The notes: generated by a model from the letters alone, not told the origin. A stretch of 64,000 nucleotides of DNA from Rhodocyclaceae bacterium (GCA_023383815.1 JAHDYG010000009.1:1-64000), one strand, 5' to 3'. Positions 45,659 to 56,200 are shown, numbered from the stretch's first letter. Numbers and translations: made by a program.

Positions 45659-46969
45659 ATGAAACCTATCAACGTAGGCCTGCTGGGCATCGGTACCGTC
45701 GGGGGCGGGACCTTCAACGTTCTCAAACGCAACGAGGAAGAGATCACCCGGCGCGCCGGGCGTCCGATCCGCATTCACACCGTTGCCGACAAGAACCTGA
45801 GTCTTGCGCGGGAGGTCGCCGGAGACGGCGTGCGGATCACCGACGACGCGTTTTCGGTGATCGCCGATCCCGAGATCGACATCGTCGTCGAGCTCATCGG
45901 CGGCTACGGCGTGGCAAAGGAACTCGTGCTCGGTGCGATCGAGCACGGCAAGCACGTCGTCACCGCGAACAAGGCACTGCTTGCGCTGCACGGCAACGAA
46001 ATCTTCGGCGCGGCACAGAGAAAGGGCGTGATGGTGGCCTTCGAGGCCGCGGTGGCCGGGGGCATCCCGATCATCAAGGCACTGCGCGAGGGGCTCACTG
46101 CGAACCGCATCGAGTGGCTGGCCGGCATCATCAACGGCACCACGAACTTCATCCTGTCCGAGATGCGCGACAAGGGGCTGCCGTTTGCCGATGTACTCAG
46201 GCAGGCGCAGGCGCTCGGGTATGCCGAGGCCGACCCGACCTTTGACATCGAGGGCATCGACGCCGCGCACAAGGCGACGATCATGAGCGCAATCGCCTTC
46301 GGCATCCCGATGCAGTTCGAAGCGGCCTACGTCGAAGGCATCACCCGGCTCGAAGCGGTCGACATCGCCTGCGCCGAGCAACTCGGCTATCGCATCAAGC
46401 TCCTCGGCATCGCGAAGATGCGCGACGAAGGCGTCGAGCTGCGCGTGCATCCGACCCTGGTGCCCGCGCGCCGCCTCATCGCGAACGTCGAAGGGGCGAT
46501 GAATGCGGTCCTCGTGCAGGGCGACGCCGTCGGGTCCACGCTCTACTACGGCAAGGGCGCCGGCGCCGAACCGACGGCCAGCGCCGTGATTGCCGACCTC
46601 GTCGACGTCACCCGCCTGCACACCGCCGACCCCGAGCACCGCGTCCCGCACCTTGCGTTCCAGCCCGACCAGGTCCGCGACCTCAAGGTGCTGCCGATCG
46701 ACGAGGTCATCACCTCCTACTACCTGCGCATGCGGGTCGATGACAAGCCTGGCGTGCTCGCCGAGATCACCCGCATCCTGGCCGACAGCAGCATCTCGAT
46801 CGAAGCGCTGATCCAGAAGGAAGCCGCCGAAGGCGAGTCGCGCACCGACATCATCCTGCTCACCCACCGCACCGTCGAGCGCAACGCCAACGCCGCGATC
46901 CGGCTGATCGAAGCGCTGCCCGTGGTCAGCGGCAAGGTCACGCGGATCCGCATGGAGAGCCTGCAGTAG
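45659..46969 (+). CDS. hom: Homoserine dehydrogenase
   Basis: The 436-residue enzyme reduces aspartate semialdehyde to homoserine on the way to threonine and methionine. The nucleotide loop GLLGIGTVGGGT is near the N-terminus. ANKALLALHG, GIINGTTNFIL and EGIDAAHKATI follow, with the catalytic lysine. A C-terminal ACT domain (YLRMRVDDKPGVLAEITRIL) allows feedback control. It is 76 bp after alaA. thrC, its usual next neighbour, is missing and replaced by degraded sequence. Confidence 0.96.
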   Translation: MKPINVGLLGIGTVGGGTFNVLKRNEEEITRRAGRPIRIHTVADKNLSLAREVAGDGVRITDDAFSVIADPEIDIVVELIGGYGVAKELVLGAIEHGKHVVTANKALLALHGNEIFGAAQRKGVMVAFEAAVAGGIPIIKALREGLTANRIEWLAGIINGTTNFILSEMRDKGLPFADVLRQAQALGYAEADPTFDIEGIDAAHKATIMSAIAFGIPMQFEAAYVEGITRLEAVDIACAEQLGYRIKLLGIAKMRDEGVELRVHPTLVPARRLIANVEGAMNAVLVQGDAVGSTLYYGKGAGAEPTASAVIADLVDVTRLHTADPEHRVPHLAFQPDQVRDLKVLPIDEVITSYYLRMRVDDKPGVLAEITRILADSSISIEALIQKEAAEGESRTDIILLTHRTVERNANAAIRLIEALPVVSGKVTRIRMESLQ

Positions 46970-46985
46970 GGCTTATGCGAGGGCG

Positions 46986-47203
46986 TTAGCCGGCCCCAAG
47001 GGGGTCGCAGGAGAATATCAGGGGAGTGCGCCAGCCGCGCCCGACGAGCCCCAGCCCGCGCTGCGCGCTGTTGTAGTGACGCACGATCTTCAGGCCCAGC
47101 ACGCCGGGCAGCGCCGGCAGGTCGGTGTCGCGCTGGTACTTGTTGCCCGAGATCACGTTGATCGGGTTGCCCGCACGGCAGCCCAGGGCAGGGCAATCGC
47201 ACC
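46986..47203 (-). pseudogene. Rhs-repeat protein fragment (N-terminal domain remnant)
   Basis: On the minus strand one frame reads AGNPINVISGNKYQRDTDLP followed by ALPGVLGLKIVRHYNSAQRG and ends at a TAA (46986-46988). This is the conserved opening of Rhs/DUF6531 polymorphic-toxin cores. Only about 70 residues remain, without a start codon or the YD repeats, so it is a broken relic. The frame used by the open stretch overlapping it is unrelated. Confidence 0.65.
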
Positions 47204-47209
47204 TTCATG

Positions 47210-47345
47210 TCATAACCCCGAGCAACTCGGCCCGAAACTCGTCAATAGTGGCAGCCAGCATGCGCTTGGACTTGATGCTCGCCTTACGGGTCGTGTTCAG
47301 CCGCAACAGATTCATCACGATGTGGCGGACGACGGCCACTGCCAC
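47210..47345 (-). pseudogene. Transposase C-terminal fragment, ISAs1-like
   Basis: A minus-strand frame ends VVRHIVMNLLRLNTTRKAS then IKSKRMLAATIDEFRAELLG and stops with TGA at 47210-47212. This resembles the C-terminus of ISAs1-type transposases (RRIALNLL...K...KRKKA). About 45 residues are left, and it adjoins the Rhs fragment within a few bases. The rest of 46970-47505 contains no gene. Confidence 0.5.
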
Positions 47346-47437
47346 CCCCGCGCTTGAACCGCTCGGCCTACTGTTTTGCAGCGAAGCCGTGAGCCGAACA
47401 GCCGGATGCGTCTATCGCGCACGTCCGGATCTGTAGG

Positions 47438-47463
47438 GACCTGGGTGCGCAAGCACCCAGGTC
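47438..47463 (-). terminator. Hairpin with GCAA tetraloop downstream of narL
   Basis: GACCTGGGTGC and GCACCCAGGTC form a perfect 11-bp stem with a GCAA loop, about 43 bases after the narL stop. It may end the narXL transcript. No T-tract follows. Confidence 0.5.
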
Positions 47464-47505
47464 TACTCGACTGATTGCATAGATCATCTGCAACTGACTT
47501 TCGGT

Positions 47506-48186
47506 TCAGCCTTCCGGCTGCCCGAGCCCGTGCTCGACGGCGTACACGGCCGCCTGGACGCGGCTTGACAGGCTGAGTTTGCGCAGCAGGTTCTGGACGT
47601 GGATCTTGACCGTGCTTTCGGCGACCGCGAGTTCGCGGGCGATTTCCTTGTTGCTCTGGCCGCGCGCGATGAGTGCCAGGATCTCGCGTTCGCGTGGGGT
47701 GAGCTTGTCGAGTTCGGGGCTTTCGGCTTCGGCGGGCCGGGCGGTGGCGGTTGTGCCGCCGCGGACACCGTTGAGGAGTTTGCCCATCATCTGCGGCGAG
47801 ATCACCGATTCGCCGTGGGCGGCGGTGCGCACGGCGGCGACGAGGGTTTCGGCGTCGATGTTCTTGAGCAGGTAGCCGCAGGCCCCAGAGCGCAGGGTCT
47901 CGAAGAGATCGTCGGCTTCCTCGGATACGGTGAGCATCAGGACGTGGGATTCGGGGGTCTCGCGCGTGATCATGCGCGCCGCATCGCGGCCCGAGAGGCC
48001 GGGCATGTGCAGATCGAGCAACACCACATCGGGTTTGAGCTGGCCGGCGCGCTTGACGCCCTCCATGCCGTCGCCAGCCTCGCCGACGATCTCGAACTCG
48101 GGATAGCGTTGCAGCAGGAACCTGATGCCGCTGCGGAACAGGCTGTGGTCGTCGACCAGCAGCACGCGGATCGTCGGATCGGGCAT
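47506..48186 (-). CDS. narL: Nitrate/nitrite response regulator NarL
   Basis: A 226-residue response regulator with a receiver domain (phosphorylated D58 in VVLLDLHMPG; partner D12/D13 in LLVDDHS). The C-terminal LuxR-type helix-turn-helix (about 160-220) holds LTPREREILALIARGQSNKEIA. It is phosphorylated by NarX and activates nitrate respiration genes. Its start codon shares one base with the narX stop (TGATG), giving tight coupling. Confidence 0.93.
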   Translation of the reverse strand: MPDPTIRVLLVDDHSLFRSGIRFLLQRYPEFEIVGEAGDGMEGVKRAGQLKPDVVLLDLHMPGLSGRDAARMITRETPESHVLMLTVSEEADDLFETLRSGACGYLLKNIDAETLVAAVRTAAHGESVISPQMMGKLLNGVRGGTTATARPAEAESPELDKLTPREREILALIARGQSNKEIARELAVAESTVKIHVQNLLRKLSLSSRVQAAVYAVEHGLGQPEG

Positions 48187-50129
48187 CAGTGGGATTCCTC
48201 CTGTCTGCGTGGCAGGTCGAGCTTGACTTCGGTGCCGCGGCCGCGCGAGGAGCGCACCATGATCCGTCCCCCGACCCGCAGTGCGCGTTCGCGCATGATC
48301 TGGAGGCCGATGTGATCGGATTCGTCAGTACGCGAATCGGCCGACTCGTCGAATCCGATCCCGTCATCCTGGACCGAGACGCTCAGCCCGTCCAGGCTGC
48401 GCCGCAGTCTCACGCGCACGCTGCGCGCCTGGGCGTGCTTGCGTACGTTCGACAGGGCTTCCTGGACGATGTAGAGCAACTGCGTCTCGGCCTCTGGATC
48501 GAGGGCGGCGCCGTCGCCCTGGACCTCGAAGTGGGTCGCGACGCTGGTCTGTTCGGCGAGGCGGCGCAGGGCCGCTTCGATGGCCTCGTCCAGGTCCTGC
48601 TGGTCGATGCGCGTTCGAAAGTGTACGAGCAGTTCGCGCACGTCGTCGTAGCTTTCCTGAACACCGAGGCGGATGCGTTCGAGCGTCTCCTGCATCTCGG
48701 CATTGTCGTTGCGCTGCAAGGCGCTGTCGAGCATCTGTACCTGCAGGTTGAGAAAGGCCAGTCCCTGGGCGATCGAGTCATGCAGTTCGCGGGCGAGCAG
48801 GTTCCGCTCTTCGGACACAGCAAGATCGCGCTCGCGCGCCTGCAGCCGCTGCTTGTCGAGCGCGGTGCCGAGTTGCTGGCCGAGTGCTTCGAGCAGTTTT
48901 CGATCGGATTCGCTGAAGCTGCGGGGCTCCTTGAAATAGAGGTTGTAGACGCCGATCGGTCGCTTGTCGACCGGGATCGTGGCCGCTGCGACGGTGCGGT
49001 AGCCCGCGCGACGGCAGGTCTCGCGCGTCATCTCGGGGTTGGGGGTGTCGGTCTCGGTGAAGAAGGTGAGGTTGCGCTCGACCGCCGCGCCACACATGCA
49101 GTCGCCGCAGGCGAGGACGGCCTCGCTGTCCATGAACGCATCGTCCAGTCCTTCGCCGACGGTGATGCACAGGCTCTTTGCGCCGCTGTCGAGCAGGCGG
49201 ACGGAACTGGCGCTTGCACCGAGCATCGTCTGGGTGCGGCGCAGGAAGCCGCGGCATAGCGTATCGGCGTCGCCGGGTTCATGGAGGAGCCCGCTGATGG
49301 CGTAGAGGATCTCGAGTTCCCGGTTCTTCTCGGTGAGGTCGCGGGTCTTCGCGGCGACCCGCTCTTCGAGCGTCTCGTACAGTGCCTGGAGGTGTTCGGC
49401 CATGTGGTTGAAGCCTTCCGACAGGTCGCCGAACTCGTCCTGCTTCAGCACCGGTACTCGGACGCCGAAATCCTCGCGTTCCATGCGGTGGATCCCCTCG
49501 CTGAGCAGGCCGACCGGACGGATGACCAGCACGAAGAAGAAGCGGATCAGGATCAGGGTGCCGATGATCGCGAGCCCGATCAGGGAGACCTGCGACAGCC
49601 TCAGGATGTTGGTGTTGCGGGCATAGCTGTGCTCCATCTTGAGCACGACGCGGTTGATGCCGTCGACGAAGGGCACGACGACCATGTCGAACTTCGTGAA
49701 TTCGTTCTGGCGCATGATGCGGTCGGGCTGGCGCGCGATCGAACGCAGCAGCGGGCCCAGTTCCAGGTGCCAGTACTTCGAGAGTGTCGCCACGTCCTCG
49801 GGGATTTCGCTGTCGCGCGGGATGAAGAGCGGCCGGCCCGGGTCTCCCGATACGAGCTTGCCGAGGATGTTCTCGAACTCGGTCAGTTCCGTCTGCAGGA
49901 AAGCGGCGTACCGCTGCGGGTCCGAGGTGATCGCTGCGCTGCGCGTGAGGTGGTGCGCGATCCGGTAGGCGCGCATGCGCAGACTGCCGGCATCGTTGAT
50001 CGCCGCGGCGGCGCCTTCGAGCTGCCACGAGATCGACAGCGTCAGCCCGATCGCCGACAGGGCGACCACGAAGAACACCAGCAGGATACCGATGATCTTG
50101 ATCGAGAGGCTTTGCTTGAATCGGGTCAT
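48186..50129 (-). CDS. narX: Nitrate/nitrite sensor histidine kinase NarX
   Basis: The 647-residue membrane kinase has TM1 (about 12-34), then a periplasmic sensor with the P-box INDAGSLRMRAYRIA (44-58) that binds nitrate. TM2 (about 182-204), a HAMP domain, and a GAF-like central module with C341, C344, C346 and C372 follow. The HisKA_3 helix carries the phosphorylated H450 in ARELHDSIAQG, and a HATPase domain ends the chain. The ATG at 50129 begins MTRFKQSLSIKIIG; further upstream in-frame codons look non-coding. The narI stop is 253 bp upstream. Confidence 0.93.
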   Translation of the reverse strand: MTRFKQSLSIKIIGILLVFFVVALSAIGLTLSISWQLEGAAAAINDAGSLRMRAYRIAHHLTRSAAITSDPQRYAAFLQTELTEFENILGKLVSGDPGRPLFIPRDSEIPEDVATLSKYWHLELGPLLRSIARQPDRIMRQNEFTKFDMVVVPFVDGINRVVLKMEHSYARNTNILRLSQVSLIGLAIIGTLILIRFFFVLVIRPVGLLSEGIHRMEREDFGVRVPVLKQDEFGDLSEGFNHMAEHLQALYETLEERVAAKTRDLTEKNRELEILYAISGLLHEPGDADTLCRGFLRRTQTMLGASASSVRLLDSGAKSLCITVGEGLDDAFMDSEAVLACGDCMCGAAVERNLTFFTETDTPNPEMTRETCRRAGYRTVAAATIPVDKRPIGVYNLYFKEPRSFSESDRKLLEALGQQLGTALDKQRLQARERDLAVSEERNLLARELHDSIAQGLAFLNLQVQMLDSALQRNDNAEMQETLERIRLGVQESYDDVRELLVHFRTRIDQQDLDEAIEAALRRLAEQTSVATHFEVQGDGAALDPEAETQLLYIVQEALSNVRKHAQARSVRVRLRRSLDGLSVSVQDDGIGFDESADSRTDESDHIGLQIMRERALRVGGRIMVRSSRGRGTEVKLDLPRRQEESH

Positions 50130-50326
50130 GAGACGGCCGTTCGTCTGCGTCGATGGGCGCGGGCGAAACGGGGGTTTGAACTGCGGGCCTGCCGTGCTCG
50201 CGCTCACCGACCCGTCTCCCGCGTGGCGCAAAGACTACGTTGGCGGATCGGACACTGCAAGCGGAGGCGTGGCATGCGCTCGGCCATGTGCATCGTCATG
50301 CCCCGCGGAACATGGAGGGTGAACGG

Positions 50327-50361
50327 CAGTCCGCCGGACTGCGAGGCAATCCGGCGGACTG
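50327..50361 (-). terminator. Hairpin downstream of narI
   Basis: CAGTCCGCCGGA (50327-50338) and TCCGGCGGACTG (50350-50361) form a perfect 12-bp stem with an 11-base loop, 22 bases after the narI stop. It probably separates narGHJI from narXL. There is no T-run. The remaining 50130-50326 should hold the narX promoter, where no FNR box was found. Confidence 0.6.
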
Positions 50362-50382
50362 ATCTGGCTGCAGGATGAGCAC

Positions 50383-51078
50383 TCAGGCCGAGCGGTAGCG
50401 CTTGGAGCGCACGATCTGGTACGCCCGGCTCGCGTAGTTGAGCGGTGCCGTCAGGATGTGCACCAGGCGCGTGAAGGGGAAGATCAGGAACACCGTCATG
50501 CCGAAGAACATGTGGGCGCGATAGATCGGCTCGACCTGTTCCAGCAGTTGCGGCTGCGGATTGAGCACGATCACGCTCTTGATCCAGTCGCCCAGGAGCA
50601 GCATGACCTGCGGATCGCCCTTGCCGGCGTGGCCGATCGACACCGGCAACGTCGCCAGGCCGAGGACCAGCGTGATCATCAGCCAGGTGATGACGAAGGC
50701 GTCATTCTTGCGTCCGGCCGCACGCACGCGCGGGTTGAAGAAGCGGCGCAGCCACAGCATGGCGCCGCCGATCAGGCACATGACGCCGAAGATCGAGCCA
50801 GCCCAGATCGCGATCCACTGGTGCTGCAGATCGTTGATGCCGAAGAGATGCCAGATCCAGTGCGGCAGGACCAGGCCGGCGAAGTGCCCGAAGAAGATCG
50901 CGAGGATGCCGATGTGGAAGAAGTTGCTCGCGAGCACCATGTTGGAGCCCGAAAGCAGTTGCGAAGAGTCGGTCTTCCACGTGTATTGCTGGTTGTCGTA
51001 GCGAATCCAGCAGCCGACGACGAAGACCGTGAGGCAGATGTACGGATAGACGGCGAAAAAGAACTTCATCAGTGACAT
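50383..51078 (-). CDS. narI: Respiratory nitrate reductase gamma subunit
   Basis: The 231-residue di-haem cytochrome b subunit takes electrons from quinol in the membrane and passes them to NarH. Five helices are seen, with haem-binding histidines in FFHIGILAIFFGHFAG and in YRAHMFFGMTVFLIFPFTRLVH. Length is typical. A GGGAGAA site precedes the start. It is the last gene of narGHJI, 12 bp after narJ. Confidence 0.96.
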   Translation of the reverse strand: MSLMKFFFAVYPYICLTVFVVGCWIRYDNQQYTWKTDSSQLLSGSNMVLASNFFHIGILAIFFGHFAGLVLPHWIWHLFGINDLQHQWIAIWAGSIFGVMCLIGGAMLWLRRFFNPRVRAAGRKNDAFVITWLMITLVLGLATLPVSIGHAGKGDPQVMLLLGDWIKSVIVLNPQPQLLEQVEPIYRAHMFFGMTVFLIFPFTRLVHILTAPLNYASRAYQIVRSKRYRSA

Positions 51079-51090
51079 GGCGTTTTCTCC

Positions 51091-51642
51091 CTAGGCGGTC
51101 GCCAGGCGGGCGAGGGATGCGTGGTTTTCGATGATGCGCACGAGCGCCGCGTAGGGGCTGTCCGCGCTTTCGAGATTGCTTGCGAGCACCTGGAAGATGC
51201 GTGCCGCATCGGCCAGAAAGACGCGTGCTTCCTCGACATCCAGTTGCGATACGAACTCCAGCATCATCGGCAGGAAGTCGGGGATCTCGCGCTCCTCATG
51301 CTGCAGACCGTAGGACTTGTAGAACTCCGACAGGTCGATCAGCGCCGGACCCCGGTTCTTGTCGTCGCCGAAGAGGTGATGCGTCAGGTGCAGGCTGTGC
51401 TCGGGCACCATGTCGAAGGTCTTGACATAGTTGGCTTCGAGCTCGGTCTGGTCCTCGCCCAGCATCCAGTCGACGAAATGTGCGATTGCGGCGTGCTCTG
51501 TTGCCGCGAAGACGCGCTGTGGATCGAGCGCGGCCACGGCGGGGGCGCTGCCCCCGTGGCTCTTCACGAACTCGCGCAGATCGCTGACCAGCGCTTCGCC
51601 CGGGTAGTCGAGCAGTTCCGCCAGCAGTTTGAAGATCAGCAT
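51091..51642 (-). CDS. narJ: Nitrate reductase assembly chaperone NarJ
   Basis: A 183-residue helical chaperone needed to insert molybdenum cofactor into NarG before export of the complex to the membrane. It starts LIFKLLAELLDYPGEAL. ANYVKTFDMVPEHSLHLTHHLFGD is the signature segment. The ATG at 51642 has GGAGG upstream and lies 13 bp from the narH stop; the in-frame extension into narH has no similarity. Confidence 0.94.
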   Translation of the reverse strand: MLIFKLLAELLDYPGEALVSDLREFVKSHGGSAPAVAALDPQRVFAATEHAAIAHFVDWMLGEDQTELEANYVKTFDMVPEHSLHLTHHLFGDDKNRGPALIDLSEFYKSYGLQHEEREIPDFLPMMLEFVSQLDVEEARVFLADAARIFQVLASNLESADSPYAALVRIIENHASLARLATA

Positions 51643-51655
51643 GACAGGCCTCCGC

Positions 51656-53227
51656 TCAGTAGTGCTCGCCGGAGACGTCGTGCGTCGGCCCGGCCAGTGG
51701 CGCGAGATCGCGCGATTCGACGGTTTCCTTGCGACGGCGCGGGAAGAGCGCGTTCGGCGAGACGCCGGTCGAGGCATCGTTGCCGAAGGTGAAGCCGGCC
51801 TGACCCTGGAAGCCGAAGTAGTCCTCCAGGCGCATCTCTTCCTTCGAGGTCGGAATCACGAAGCGGTCCTCGTAGTTCGCGATCGCGAGCAGCCGGTACA
51901 TGTCCTGGGCGGTCTGTTCGCTCATGCCGACGGTCTGCAGCGCACGCAGGTCGGCCTTGCCATCGACGTGGATCGAGCGCTGGTACGAACGCATCGCGAT
52001 CAGGCGGTTGAGCGCGTCGACGATCGGCTTCTCCTTGCCCGCGGTCAGCAGGTTGGCCAGGTACTTCACCGGCAGACGCATCGCATCGGCACGCGGAATC
52101 ACGCCGTCGGCTTCCGTCGGCAGGTTCTTCTGGTCGATCTGGGACTGCACCGGCGAGAGCGGCGGCACGTACCAGACCATCGGCAGCGTGCGGTACTCGG
52201 GATGCAGCGGGAAGGCGATCTTCCATTGCACCGCCATCTTGTAGATCGGCGACTTCTGGGCCGCCTCGATCCACGAGTCGGGAATGCCGTCCTTGCGCGC
52301 CTGTTCGATCACTTTCGGATCGAACGGGTCGAGGAACATGTCCAGGTGCGCCTGATACAGATCCTGCTCGTTGTCGGTCGATGCGGCGTCGAGGATCCGG
52401 TCGGCATCGTAGAGCAGGATGCCGTTGTAGCGGATGCGCCCGACGCAGGATTCGGAACACACCGTCGGCAGACCGTTCTCGACGCGCGGATAGCAGCCGA
52501 TGCACTTCTCGGCCTTCGACGATTCCCAGTTGAAGAAGACCTTCTTGTAGGGACAGCCGGAGATGCACATGCGCCAGCCGCGGCAGCGGTCCTGGTCGGC
52601 GAGCACGATGCCGTCTTCTTCGCGCTTGTACAGCGCACCGGATGGGCACGAGGCGACGCAGGCCGGATTGATGCAGTGGTTGCAGATGCGCGGCAGGTAC
52701 ATGTGGAAGGTGTTCTCGAACTGCTTGTACATTTCCTTCTCCATGTTGGAGAAGTTCTTGTCACGCGCACGCGAGGCGAACTCGCCGGCGAGATCGTCTT
52801 CCCAGTTCGGACCCCAGGTCACCTTGTCCATCGTCTCGCCGGTGATCTGCGACACCGGACGCGCGGTCGGCGCAGCCTCGGACAGCGGCGCGTTCTGCAG
52901 GCGCGCGTAGTCGAAGGTGAAGGGCTCGTAATAGTCGTCGATCTGCGGCAGGTCGGGGTTGGCGAAGATCTGCACGATCTTCTTCAGGCGGCCGCCGGCC
53001 TTCAGCTCCAGCTTGCCATTGACCTTGGCCCAGCCGCCTTTCCACTTCTCCTGGTTCTCCCACTCCTTCGGGTAGCCGATGCCGGGCTTGGATTCGACGT
53101 TGTTGAACCATGCGTACTCGACCCCCTTGCGGTTGGTCCAGACGTTCTTGCAGGTCACCGAGCAGGTGTGGCAGCCGATGCACTTGTCGAGGTTGAACAC
53201 CATCGCGAACTGTGCGCGGATTTTCAT
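51656..53227 (-). CDS. narH: Respiratory nitrate reductase beta subunit
   Basis: The 523-residue iron-sulfur subunit carries one 3Fe-4S and three 4Fe-4S clusters. Cysteine groups are CIGCHTCSVTCKNVW, CNHCINPACVASCPSGA, CRGWRMCISGCPYKK (where tryptophan replaces a cysteine, giving the 3Fe-4S cluster) and CIGCYPRVENGLPTVC. It conducts electrons from NarI to NarG. AGGAGA lies upstream of the ATG. It is 31 bp after narG. Confidence 0.97.
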   Translation of the reverse strand: MKIRAQFAMVFNLDKCIGCHTCSVTCKNVWTNRKGVEYAWFNNVESKPGIGYPKEWENQEKWKGGWAKVNGKLELKAGGRLKKIVQIFANPDLPQIDDYYEPFTFDYARLQNAPLSEAAPTARPVSQITGETMDKVTWGPNWEDDLAGEFASRARDKNFSNMEKEMYKQFENTFHMYLPRICNHCINPACVASCPSGALYKREEDGIVLADQDRCRGWRMCISGCPYKKVFFNWESSKAEKCIGCYPRVENGLPTVCSESCVGRIRYNGILLYDADRILDAASTDNEQDLYQAHLDMFLDPFDPKVIEQARKDGIPDSWIEAAQKSPIYKMAVQWKIAFPLHPEYRTLPMVWYVPPLSPVQSQIDQKNLPTEADGVIPRADAMRLPVKYLANLLTAGKEKPIVDALNRLIAMRSYQRSIHVDGKADLRALQTVGMSEQTAQDMYRLLAIANYEDRFVIPTSKEEMRLEDYFGFQGQAGFTFGNDASTGVSPNALFPRRRKETVESRDLAPLAGPTHDVSGEHY

Positions 53228-53258
53228 GTACTTCTCCTGAATAGGTCGGATGGAATGC

Positions 53259-56200
53259 TCAGCGGCAGCCGATGCCGCTCGGGTTCCGCTGTGCCTCGCG
53301 TTCGGGCGTCAGCGGGCGCTCCAGCCAGTCGATGTCCTGGTCGGCGATCTTGTGCAACACCACGACTTCGTCGCGCTGGCAGCCGACCGTTCCGTAGTAG
53401 TTGAAGCTGTATGCGAGCTGCACGTAGCCGCCGACCATGTTGGTCGGCTTGACGACGACCCGCGTGACCGAGTTGAGAATCCCGCCGCGCTTGCCGGTGG
53501 TGTTCGAGCCGGGCACGTTCACGTTCTTTTCCTGCGCGTGGTACATCAGCGCCATGCCGCGCGGCACACGCTGCGAAACCACCGCGCGGGCCACCGTTGC
53601 GCCGTTGGCATTGACCGCCTCGACCCAGTCGTTGTCGCGGATGCCGACCGATGCCGCGTCGTCTTCCGAGATCCAGACGTAGGGGCCGCCGCGGAACAGG
53701 TTCAGCATGCGCTGGTTGTCCTGGTAGCTCGAATGGATGCCCCACTTCGAGTGCGGGGTGATCCACGACAGCGTCAGGTGGGGCTTGTCCTTGATCCCGG
53801 CCGGGACCTTCTCGTGCGCCTTCATGTCGATCGGCGGCCGGTAGCTCACCAGGCTCTCGCCGAAATCGATGAACCACTCGTGATCCTGGTAGAAGTGCGC
53901 GCGTCCGGTCAGCGTGCGGAACGGAATGTGCTCGTGGATGTTGGTGTAGCCCGCGGTGTAGGACACCTTCTCCGACTCGATGCCCGACCAGGTCGGCGCC
54001 GTGATGATCTTGCGCGGCTGGGCGACGATGTCGCGGAAGGTGATCTTGTCCTCGTGGCGACCGGCGTAGAGGTGGTGGTGATCGATGCCGGTCTTCTTCG
54101 ACAGCGCCGACCACGACTTGTGGGCGACCTCGCCGTTGGTTTCCGGCGCCATGCGCATCACCGCATCGCACACGTAGATGTCTTCTTCCAGCGACGGCAT
54201 GCCTTGCGACACACCGGCCTCACGCACCGTCCCGTTGGCGTGCTTGAGTTCCTCGTACTCCTGCTCCGTGTTCCAGTCCAGACCCTTGACGTTGTTGCCG
54301 ATCTTCGTCATCAGCGGGCCGAGCGCGATGTACTTCCTGTAGGTGTTGCCGAAGTCGCGCTCGACGAGCTTGATGAGCGGCATCGTCTTGCCCGGCACCG
54401 GCTCGCACTCGCCCTTCTTCCAGTCCTTGACCTGGCCGAGGGGCTGCGCCATCTCGAACGGCGAATCATGTTGCATCGGCAGTGCGACGATGTCCTTGCG
54501 CGTGCCCAGATGCTTTTCCGCCAGCGCCGAGAAGCCCTTGGCGATGGTCTTGAAGATCTGCCAGTCGGACTTCGACTCCCAGCCCGGCGTGACCGCCTCG
54601 CCCAGCGGGTGGATGAAGGGGTGCATGTCGGTCGTGTTGAGGTCGTTCTTCTCGTACCAGGTCGCGGTCGGCAGGATGATGTCCGAGTAGGCGCCGGTCG
54701 AGTTGAGGCGGAAGTTGATGTCGACCATCAGGTCGAGCTTGCCGGCCGGGGCCTCTTCACGCCACTTGACCTCCGAGGTGCCGTTGCCGTCGCCGCCTTC
54801 CTGCAGCACGCCGTTCTGCGCCCCGACGAGGTGCTTGAGGAAGTATTCGTGGCCCTTGGCCGAGCAGCCGAGCAGGTTCGCGCGCCATACGAAGAGGTTG
54901 CGCGGCCAGTTCTCTTCTGCATCCGGATCGGCAAAGGCGACGTCGAGCTTGCCTTCCTTGAGCTGTCGCGCAACATACATTCCGACTGCCGTCTCATCCT
55001 GGGCGCCGGCCTGGATCGCCTCGTCGGCGAGCGCGAGCGGGTTGCGGTTGTAGTGCGGTGCCGAAGGCAACCAGCCCAGGCGCGTGGCGACGACGTTGTA
55101 GTCGGCCAGGCGGTAGCCCTTGTACTTGCCCTTGGCGGCCGGCTGCAGCAGCGCGTCGGCATCGAGCGAGTCGTAGCGCCACTGGTCGGTGTGGAAGTAC
55201 CAGTACGAGGTCGAGTTCTGATGGCGCGGCGGACGCATCCAGTCGAGCGCGAACGCGATCGGTGCCCAGCCGGCCTGCGGGCGCAGCTTCTCCTGGCCCA
55301 CGTAGTGCGCCCAGCCGCCGCCGCTCTGGCCGACGCAGCCGCACAGATGCAGGAGGTTCATGATCGCCCGGTACGCCATGTCGTTGTGGTACCAGTGGTT
55401 GATCGCCGCACCCATGATCACCATCGACTTGCCGCGCGTGCGCGAGGCGTTGTCGGCGAACTCGCGGCCAGTGCGCTCGATGTCGGCGGCCTTGACGCCT
55501 GTGACCTTGGCGGCCCAGGCGGGGGTGTAGGGCACGCTCGGATCCTCGTACGACGTGGCAACGTTGGCGCCGCCCAGGCCGCGGTCAACGCCGTAGTGTG
55601 CGACCTGCAGGTCGAACACCGAGGCCACGAGCACTTCTTCGCCCGATGCGAGTCTGAGCTTGCGCACCGGCACGTTGCGGTAGAGGAGGGCTTTTTCGCC
55701 CGGGTTGAAGTGCGGGAAGCCGACCGGGACGATCTCGTCACGCTCTTCGATGCACGACAGTTCGGCTTCGATGTCCTGGTCGCCGGCCTTCTCCAGCAGG
55801 TTCCACTTGCCTTCCTCGCCCCAGCGGAAGCCGACCGAGCCGTTCGGCGCGAGGTAGGAGCCGCTCTTGCGGTCGAACACCACGGTCTTCCATTCCGGGT
55901 TGTTGGCCTGGCCGAGCGCGCCGTCGAAATCCGAAGCCCGCAGGTTGCGATCCGGCACCCAGCCTTCGCCGAATTCACGCAGGATCACCTGCATCGGCAG
56001 ATCGGTGTACTTGCGCGCGTACTCGGTGAAGTACGGATCCTGGCGCTGGATGTGGAACTCCTTGAGGGCCACGTGCGCCATCGCGAGGAAGGCAGCCGCA
56101 TCGGTGCCCTGGCGCACCGGCATCCACAGGTCGGCGAACTTCACGTACTCGGCGTAGTCCGGCGCCATCGAGACGATCTTCGCGCCCTTGTAACGGACCT

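Noticed and set aside
46720..47208. A 162-codon minus-strand open frame spanning the hom end and the scar
   Set aside because: Its frame differs from the recognisable Rhs frame and its product has no similarity; it runs antisense into hom.
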